A stretch of 64,000 nucleotides of DNA from Candidatus Eremiobacterota bacterium (GTDB lineage: Bacteria; Vulcanimicrobiota; CADAWZ01; Ess09-12): assembly GCA_031082125.1 (NCBI GenBank), contig JAVHLM010000016.1, positions 1-64,000 of the forward strand. Reading direction: 5' to 3'. The notes beneath the pieces were generated by a model. That model did not search any database. It was not told the DNA's origin and was given only the letters and a program-made list of their open reading frames with translations. Below, piece after piece: positions 59,381 through 64,000 of this stretch. Made by a program: the position numbers and the translations under genes. Numbering within the stretch: the first letter of the stretch is position 1; each line of letters opens with the position of its first letter.

Positions 59381-60475
59381 TCAGTCTGTGGAGTTTCTCT
59401 GCAGAACCCTCATAAAAGCTTCAACTATGACCGGATCAAACTGGATGCCGTTGTATTTTTTCAGCTCAGCGATGGCAACCTCCCTGGGCAGCTTTTTCCT
59501 GTAAGGCCTGTCGCTGCGCATCGCATCGTAAGCGTCTGCAACGCCAAGTATCCTCGCGAAGAGGGGGATATCCTCTCCCTTGAGCTTGTTGGGATAGCCG
59601 TTTCCATCGTAACGCTCCTGGTGGTAAAGGATCCCGTCCTTGACCTTCTGTGAGAGATCGATTGGCTCGACGATTGCCTTCCCCTGTATGGTGTGCTTTT
59701 CCATGATCTCTCTCTCTTCAGGGGTGAAGGGTCCCGGCTTCTTGAGGATCGTGTCGGGCACCCCAATCTTGCCTACGTCATGGAGGATGCTCGATATCTC
59801 GATTTCATTGAGATCATGTTTGGAGAGGTGGAGTTCGTTGGCAATCTCCAGGGAATAGCGGCAGACCCTCTCCACGTGGCCCCTTGTATAGGTGTCACGG
59901 GCCTCAATGGCATTTGCCAGCGCTTTTACGGCGTTCTTGAGGTTTCCATAAAGGCGCGCGTTCTCAACAGCAGTGGCGGCATGGTATGATATGGCAGAGA
60001 GAAGCTGGAGATCGCCCTTCTTGAATACACCCGTCTTCACCCTGTTGTCCACATAGATAACTCCGATTACTCTCTCCTTGTTAATCATGGGAATGCAGAG
60101 TATTGAGCGGATTGAGTGAAGAGACACGCTCCCGAAGGAGTCGAACCTCGGGTCGTCCATGGCGTTTGAGCTCAGGATGGGCTTTTTCTCCTTGACTACT
60201 TTCTGGATGATGTTGCTCGACACCTTGAAGTCTTCGCTCTTTATCGTATGCTTTTCAATATTGCGCGCCACCTTCACCACAAGCTGGTTTTCCTTTTCCA
60301 GAAGCATGATGAAGCCTCTCTCGGCTTTCATGAGTTCAATTACCTTATCCATTACGGCGTTGAGAACCTCGTCTATTTCCAGCGATGAATTAAAGGTTCT
60401 CTCTACTTCAAGAAGCGTGGCAAGATGTATGCTGTCAAGCTGATCGCCTTCACCCTGGGGTGATATAGAATCCAT
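59381..60475 (-). CDS. GAF-HD-GYP phosphodiesterase
   Basis: 364 residues. A GAF domain (about 17-165) is followed by an HD-GYP domain (about 178-364) with HD at 232-233 (SILHDVGKIG), the YHQERYDGNGYP segment (284-295) and the ADAYDAMRSDRPYR segment. The GYP signature is intact; HQE for HHE is a common variant. The family hydrolyses cyclic-di-GMP or related cyclic dinucleotides. The GAF domain probably binds a small ligand. AGGAGGAAA precedes the ATG. First gene of the operon with the 632-residue orphan, the K+ channel and the cyclic-nucleotide-binding protein. Confidence 0.9.
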   Translation of the reverse strand: MDSISPQGEGDQLDSIHLATLLEVERTFNSSLEIDEVLNAVMDKVIELMKAERGFIMLLEKENQLVVKVARNIEKHTIKSEDFKVSSNIIQKVVKEKKPILSSNAMDDPRFDSFGSVSLHSIRSILCIPMINKERVIGVIYVDNRVKTGVFKKGDLQLLSAISYHAATAVENARLYGNLKNAVKALANAIEARDTYTRGHVERVCRYSLEIANELHLSKHDLNEIEISSILHDVGKIGVPDTILKKPGPFTPEEREIMEKHTIQGKAIVEPIDLSQKVKDGILYHQERYDGNGYPNKLKGEDIPLFARILGVADAYDAMRSDRPYRKKLPREVAIAELKKYNGIQFDPVIVEAFMRVLQRNSTD

Positions 60476-60621
60476 GCAATTTCCTCCTACCTCAGTGAAT
60501 CATATCGGAAAGGCCTCATCGTGTGGCTTTACTTTTTTTATATAGATTCGGCAGAGATGGATAAAATCCTATCTCACCCGCCAAGAAGGGATTGATAAAT
60601 CCATGGGCTGCCCGTACGTCT

Positions 60622-62244
60622 TCATTCACCGAGGAGAGCCGTGATTTCGCTCTTGAGCATGGTATAGGCCCCGGCGCATCTGCCGTCACTGCCAAGCTTG
60701 AATGCAAAGGGCTTTTGTTTCTTGCTGTAGGTCTGATACGTGGTAAGAAAGGCTGTTTCGTCGCAGATATCAAGCGAGATCACGGTGCTCAGATGAATAT
60801 GGGCCTTTTCGGCAAGGCTTTTTCTCGCGCAGAGCCTGTTTGATGATGAATAGCTCCTGCATATCTGAGGTCGTGCCTCATAGATTTCACAAAGAAAGAC
60901 GCCTTCAGATTTTTGCCCGAGGAAAATGCAGTCCCGCACTTTTCCCTCACGGACTGTTGCTTTCAGCAGAGCGTTTTCCCTGTTCCAGGAGAATTTCCCC
61001 GGCTCCATGAAACGCTCACGGACCTCCCCCATGGTAAGGCCCTTGTGGTCGGCAATCCTCTCGATATCGGGAGGGGTGATTTCGACGTGAAATATGCGGC
61101 AGCATTCGCCGCATAGGTTGCAGTCGGGCTCGAGGTGGCAAAGCGACTCGAGGTTCGTCCGGCTCACTGCGGCAAGGAGAGATGAGATGAATTCGCGCAC
61201 GGCGAGAAGAAGAGAGAGGCGGCTCTTATAGCTTATCGATATCACCGGGTGGGAGCCGTGTGCTTTCTCCGTGATGATGAGGTTTTCCGGGAAGAGCCTT
61301 ATCAGGTGGTCATCGCGGGATGCTCCGGGACAGTCTCTGCATTCTGCCGTCAGCGAGGTGTCTTCCAAGGGGCGGGGATCCAGGCGACTCTTCTTCATTG
61401 ATTCCGCTTTCTTGAGGAGTGCCGCAAGCGTATCCTGGCGCTTCGGGTTATCTGTTTCAATACAGTCCAGATCATTGATGAGTCCCTCGAGCTCATCATA
61501 GCGTTTCATGAGCTTTTCCTTCCCATACTGTTGAGCAAAATCCCGCCCGAGCTCCTCTATAAGGAGCTGAATGGAGCAGATGATGCGGTCATAGCGATTC
61601 ACTTCAGATTCATTGATGCTTCCAATATATTCCCTTGCTTTCCCGAGGAGGGGGGCTATGGGTCCCTCTCTTGTATCCTTGGCTATCGCTCTCCCGTCGA
61701 TGAGGGTTACTGTGGTCTCATCACCGCTGCAGGCTATCATCTCGATGAGGGGGATAAGGAATTCAGGTCTCTTGTCACAGAGTGCCATGGTGGAGGGAAT
61801 GGACTCGCATGAAAAGGGGCGCACAGGGTAGATGGCGCACCGGTGCCTTGAGCCGGCGGTGGTTTCCAGAAAGGCGCAGGCCCCCCCCTTTTTTTTCACC
61901 AGTCCGTCACAGGCATTCCATGTGACGGCAGGAAGAGTGAAAGTCTCCCGGAATTCAGTTTCAGGCATTGCATCAAAAAAGAGCGAGATGCGTTGGATAT
62001 CGTGGGAGCTGAGAAGAATCTCTCTCTCCCTGCAGCACTTTCCGCATCGGCCGCAGACATCAAAGAACAGCTCGCCGTCAAAGAGGGTGACCGCCTCCTG
62101 TGCCAGAGCCTGTGCCATGTTCCTCAGGTGCTTATGTTCATTGTACCGGAACCGGATCCTGGAGATTTCGCCTCCGTCCCCCTCCGATTTCACATAGAGC
62201 TCCGTGGAATGGAATTCAAGTGTGGCGGTATCATGAAGATGCAT
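60622..62244 (-). CDS. Duplicated YkgJ-type cysteine-cluster protein
   Basis: 540 residues from ATG 62244 (GAGGGGAAA upstream; a longer frame starts at 62310). Two copies of the YkgJ/UPF0153 domain are present, one in each half: CGRCGKCCREREILLSSHDI and CNLCGECCRIFHVEITPPDI, each followed by PxxFxxxxxG and further cysteines. The family has a CxxCxxCC cluster that binds zinc or iron-sulphur. Function of the family is poorly known. A linker of about 150 residues separates the copies. Divergent from the CcdA-like gene. Confidence 0.82.
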   Translation of the reverse strand: MHLHDTATLEFHSTELYVKSEGDGGEISRIRFRYNEHKHLRNMAQALAQEAVTLFDGELFFDVCGRCGKCCREREILLSSHDIQRISLFFDAMPETEFRETFTLPAVTWNACDGLVKKKGGACAFLETTAGSRHRCAIYPVRPFSCESIPSTMALCDKRPEFLIPLIEMIACSGDETTVTLIDGRAIAKDTREGPIAPLLGKAREYIGSINESEVNRYDRIICSIQLLIEELGRDFAQQYGKEKLMKRYDELEGLINDLDCIETDNPKRQDTLAALLKKAESMKKSRLDPRPLEDTSLTAECRDCPGASRDDHLIRLFPENLIITEKAHGSHPVISISYKSRLSLLLAVREFISSLLAAVSRTNLESLCHLEPDCNLCGECCRIFHVEITPPDIERIADHKGLTMGEVRERFMEPGKFSWNRENALLKATVREGKVRDCIFLGQKSEGVFLCEIYEARPQICRSYSSSNRLCARKSLAEKAHIHLSTVISLDICDETAFLTTYQTYSKKQKPFAFKLGSDGRCAGAYTMLKSEITALLGE

Positions 62245-62386
62245 GGTATATTTCCCCTCACCCACATTCTCCTTTTGATGACGATTCCCTTTTACACCCA
62301 TTCCTGCCAAAGGTCCTGCCGGCGGGAGAGCTCTGTAGGAATTGTAATGGGAAAAGGAGAATCAAGCTCTCGGTGATGATACAGTG

Positions 62387-63085
62387 ATGACGATAAGAGA
62401 AGTGATGAACTGTGCCGCCGTCTCTTATAAAACGGCACTTTTTCCCGTTTTTTTTCTGGGGATACAGGGTGGCATGGGCATTTATCAGCTTACCAGAATT
62501 CCCCTCCTGCTCGTGTGTTTCGGAATTGCCTCCCGTGAAAAACGTGATGTGCCCGTGCTATTCTGCACCTTTGCAGCAGGGATGCTGTCGGCATTTGTGG
62601 TCCTTGGCACCGTTCTGGGCCATTTCCCGGGGCTCCTTGTCAAAATGGCGCTCTGGACCAGGGGCATCTACCTGATTCTGGGCTCGCTCTCTCTTGTGCT
62701 GGGAGTGCTTTTCTCCGGCCTTTTTTTCATAGACGGCGGGGACTTGAGAAGGATCCTCTCGGGGAGGAGAATCCTCATGGCAGCTGGAGCCTTTGTGCTG
62801 GGGGTGCTCTTTTCCCTCATTGAGACGCCGATCTGCCCGGGATGCGGCTCAAACCTGAGCCTTCTCGCCGATATCACCGTGGGCAAGGGAAATCACGGAT
62901 GGGGGAGTATTTTTTTCCTGGCATACGCTTCCGGAGAGGCTCTGCCTCTCCTGCTTACTACCCTCATCGCGGCCATAGGCTATGATACCTTGATAGAGAA
63001 TGATACCCGGGAAAGGGAGTTCTTTATGATGGGAGCGGGCTTTCTGCTCTTTTTCTGTTCGGTGCTCTTTTTCTGGACTGCCTGA
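62387..63085 (+). CDS. CcdA/DsbD-like polytopic membrane protein
   Basis: 232 residues from ATG 62387 (an ATG at 62405 is an alternative), six hydrophobic segments. The pattern GAFVLGVLFSLIETPICPGCGSNL resembles the CcdA/DsbD transmembrane domain, where helices carry a Pro-Cys motif. Here the motif is CPGC at one place, a different cysteine arrangement from CcdA's pair in two helices. It may move thiol reducing power or metal. A TPR protein gene follows after 18 bases. Confidence 0.65.
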   Translation: MTIREVMNCAAVSYKTALFPVFFLGIQGGMGIYQLTRIPLLLVCFGIASREKRDVPVLFCTFAAGMLSAFVVLGTVLGHFPGLLVKMALWTRGIYLILGSLSLVLGVLFSGLFFIDGGDLRRILSGRRILMAAGAFVLGVLFSLIETPICPGCGSNLSLLADITVGKGNHGWGSIFFLAYASGEALPLLLTTLIAAIGYDTLIENDTREREFFMMGAGFLLFFCSVLFFWTA

Positions 63086-63103
63086 AAGGAGGAACCTGTC
63101 ACC

Positions 63104-63658
63104 ATGCACCTGAGAAAGAAATATATTCCTCTTCTCTTCCGGTGGAGCGCCTTTCTGAGCATGTTCCTGATATTTTCCCTCATCATGGCCTTTCCTCTGG
63201 CGGAGCAGAATTTTCTGAGAGCTGATGGATTAATGGCTCTGGGGCTCATGGATCAGGCCGCTGAGCATTATAACAGGGCACTCCTCCTTGCTCCCCGTTT
63301 TGATCAGGCATACAGCATGCTGGCCTGGATATATGAATTAAGGCACGATGACAAAAGGGCCGCCGCAGTCTATGAAAAGGGAATTGCCCGCCATTCTGGC
63401 GATGAGATGATATTTCTCCATTATATCGTGTTTCTCTGGAAGATGGGCGACAATGACAAGGCACTGGAGGTATGCCGCCACGCCTATGCTGATTTTCCCG
63501 AGGTGTCCACTGTCCAGAGAGTTTACGCCAATGCCCTTGAAAAGGCAGGGCGGGATCGTGAGGCCATTGAAATATGGAAGAAATTCGCAGAAGACCATCC
63601 CGGCGACCCTTCGGTCCGGGAGAAATTAAGGAAGAGGGAGGGGAAAGGCGGTCTTTAA
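63104..63658 (+). CDS. Membrane-anchored TPR protein
   Basis: 184 residues. A single N-terminal membrane anchor (about 13-31, FLSMFLIFSLIMAFPL) is followed by TPR repeats (about 35-175: ALGLMDQAAEHYNRALLLAP and two or three more). TPRs are protein-binding scaffolds; here they would face the periplasm or cytoplasm depending on topology. AAAGGAGG precedes the ATG. It probably shares a transcript with the CcdA-like gene. It converges on the STAS gene with a four-base overlap. Confidence 0.8.
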   Translation: MHLRKKYIPLLFRWSAFLSMFLIFSLIMAFPLAEQNFLRADGLMALGLMDQAAEHYNRALLLAPRFDQAYSMLAWIYELRHDDKRAAAVYEKGIARHSGDEMIFLHYIVFLWKMGDNDKALEVCRHAYADFPEVSTVQRVYANALEKAGRDREAIEIWKKFAEDHPGDPSVREKLRKREGKGGL

Positions 63659-64000
63659 ACAGTTTTCAGCGATGGCACGCTGAGAGCGGCCTCCCTGGAG
63701 TCAAACATCTGGAAAATCTCGTTCAGCCCCGTCCTGGTGAAAATCCTCAGGATGGCATCATTGGAGCATATGAGCTTCAGGGTGCCCTGGCGGTCCTTGA
63801 GAAGACGCGATATGGCAATGAAGGTGCCCAGGCCCCTGCTGTCGAGGAAAAGAAGGTCATCAAGGTCTATTATTATATGCAGGCAGCCTCCGGTAATGCT
63901 GGAGAGCACCTCGTCCTTGAACAGAGGAGCGCTGTGAATGTCAAGTTCTCCTGAGAGCCTGATGAGCTGGGAATTCTCGGAGAGTACCTCTTTCTCGCTG
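63655..64000 (-). CDS. STAS-domain protein (anti-sigma-factor-antagonist type), partial
   Basis: The frame is open from the stop at 63655 to the right edge, so the start lies outside the window. The visible 114 residues form a STAS domain: IRLSGELDIHSAPLF, then IIDLDDLLFLDSRGLGTFI, where DSRGLG holds the phosphorylatable Ser, and ending FQMFDSREAALS. Proteins of the SpoIIAA/RsbV type bind anti-sigma kinases when dephosphorylated. The GTG at 63909 is only an internal codon. Confidence 0.85.
   Translation of the reverse strand, partial: SEKEVLSENSQLIRLSGELDIHSAPLFKDEVLSSITGGCLHIIIDLDDLLFLDSRGLGTFIAISRLLKDRQGTLKLICSNDAILRIFTRTGLNEIFQMFDSREAALSVPSLKTV

Overview
The window is one contig from a bacterial chromosome, fairly GC-rich with tightly packed genes on both strands. 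The best evidence on the organism is the protein at 50098-52164. It has an N-terminal SLH domain, a coiled coil and a long beta-barrel ending in Phe, the layout of the outer-membrane porins of diderm bacteria that tether the outer membrane through SLH domains (known from Negativicutes, Cyanobacteria and relatives). Together with many FHA, PilZ and zinc-ribbon proteins, a Ser/Thr kinase, a CHAT-TPR protein and an HD-GYP protein, this suggests an uncultured diderm lineage with elaborate signalling. I cannot name the phylum. No plasmid, phage, insertion sequence, rRNA or CRISPR was seen.

Layout. 1-3.5 kb is sparse: tRNA-Leu(CAA) with promoter and terminator, an ankyrin protein, a small zinc ribbon, and stretches that look like decayed coding sequence. 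3.5-7.7 kb is a potassium module: Kup next to a KdpE-type regulator and a shortened KdpD-type kinase, with a direct repeat in the kup promoter that looks like the regulator's operator. 7.9-12.8 kb holds small unknown genes, then an ornithine-cyclodeaminase-family enzyme, a circularly permuted ATP-grasp-like enzyme and an exported beta-lactamase-fold hydrolase. 12.7-15.4 kb is a haem operon (zinc ribbon, hemE, protoporphyrinogen oxidase).

15.6-25.8 kb is mostly signalling: a two-FHA protein with repeated Thr motifs, a thioredoxin-fold protein without cysteines, a BadF-type ATPase paired with a PEP-utilising-domain protein, zinc ribbons (one fused to a membrane helix and two [4Fe-4S] motifs), two PilZ proteins, a soluble Ser/Thr kinase and a CPBP protease. 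25.8-30.7 kb is one operon: OPT peptide transporter, M29 aminopeptidase, FHA protein, ECF S component.

30.9-37.9 kb is a nine-gene operon that appears to encode the whole route from sedoheptulose 7-phosphate to a nucleotide-activated D-glycero-D-manno-heptose, including a transaldolase that could make the precursor, plus a polyprenyl-type glycosyltransferase, a GtrA protein and a UDP-galactopyranose-mutase-like flavoprotein. A large membrane glycosyltransferase-like protein and a second flavoprotein paralogue follow at 39.3-42.4 kb. 42.4-54.9 kb carries cell-envelope and exported proteins (CHAT-TPR, M15-like peptidase, SLH porin, an exported protein, a radical SAM enzyme), a PilZ gene behind iteron-like repeats, an odd zinc-ribbon/GAF histidine kinase and a subtilase.

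55-60.5 kb holds the operon I find most interesting: GAF-HD-GYP phosphodiesterase, a 632-residue orphan, an RCK potassium channel, and a stand-alone cyclic-nucleotide-binding protein overlapping the channel gene by 4 bases. It may be a two-part ligand-gated potassium system. The window ends with a double YkgJ cysteine-cluster protein, a CcdA-like membrane protein, a TPR protein and a STAS-domain gene cut by the window edge.
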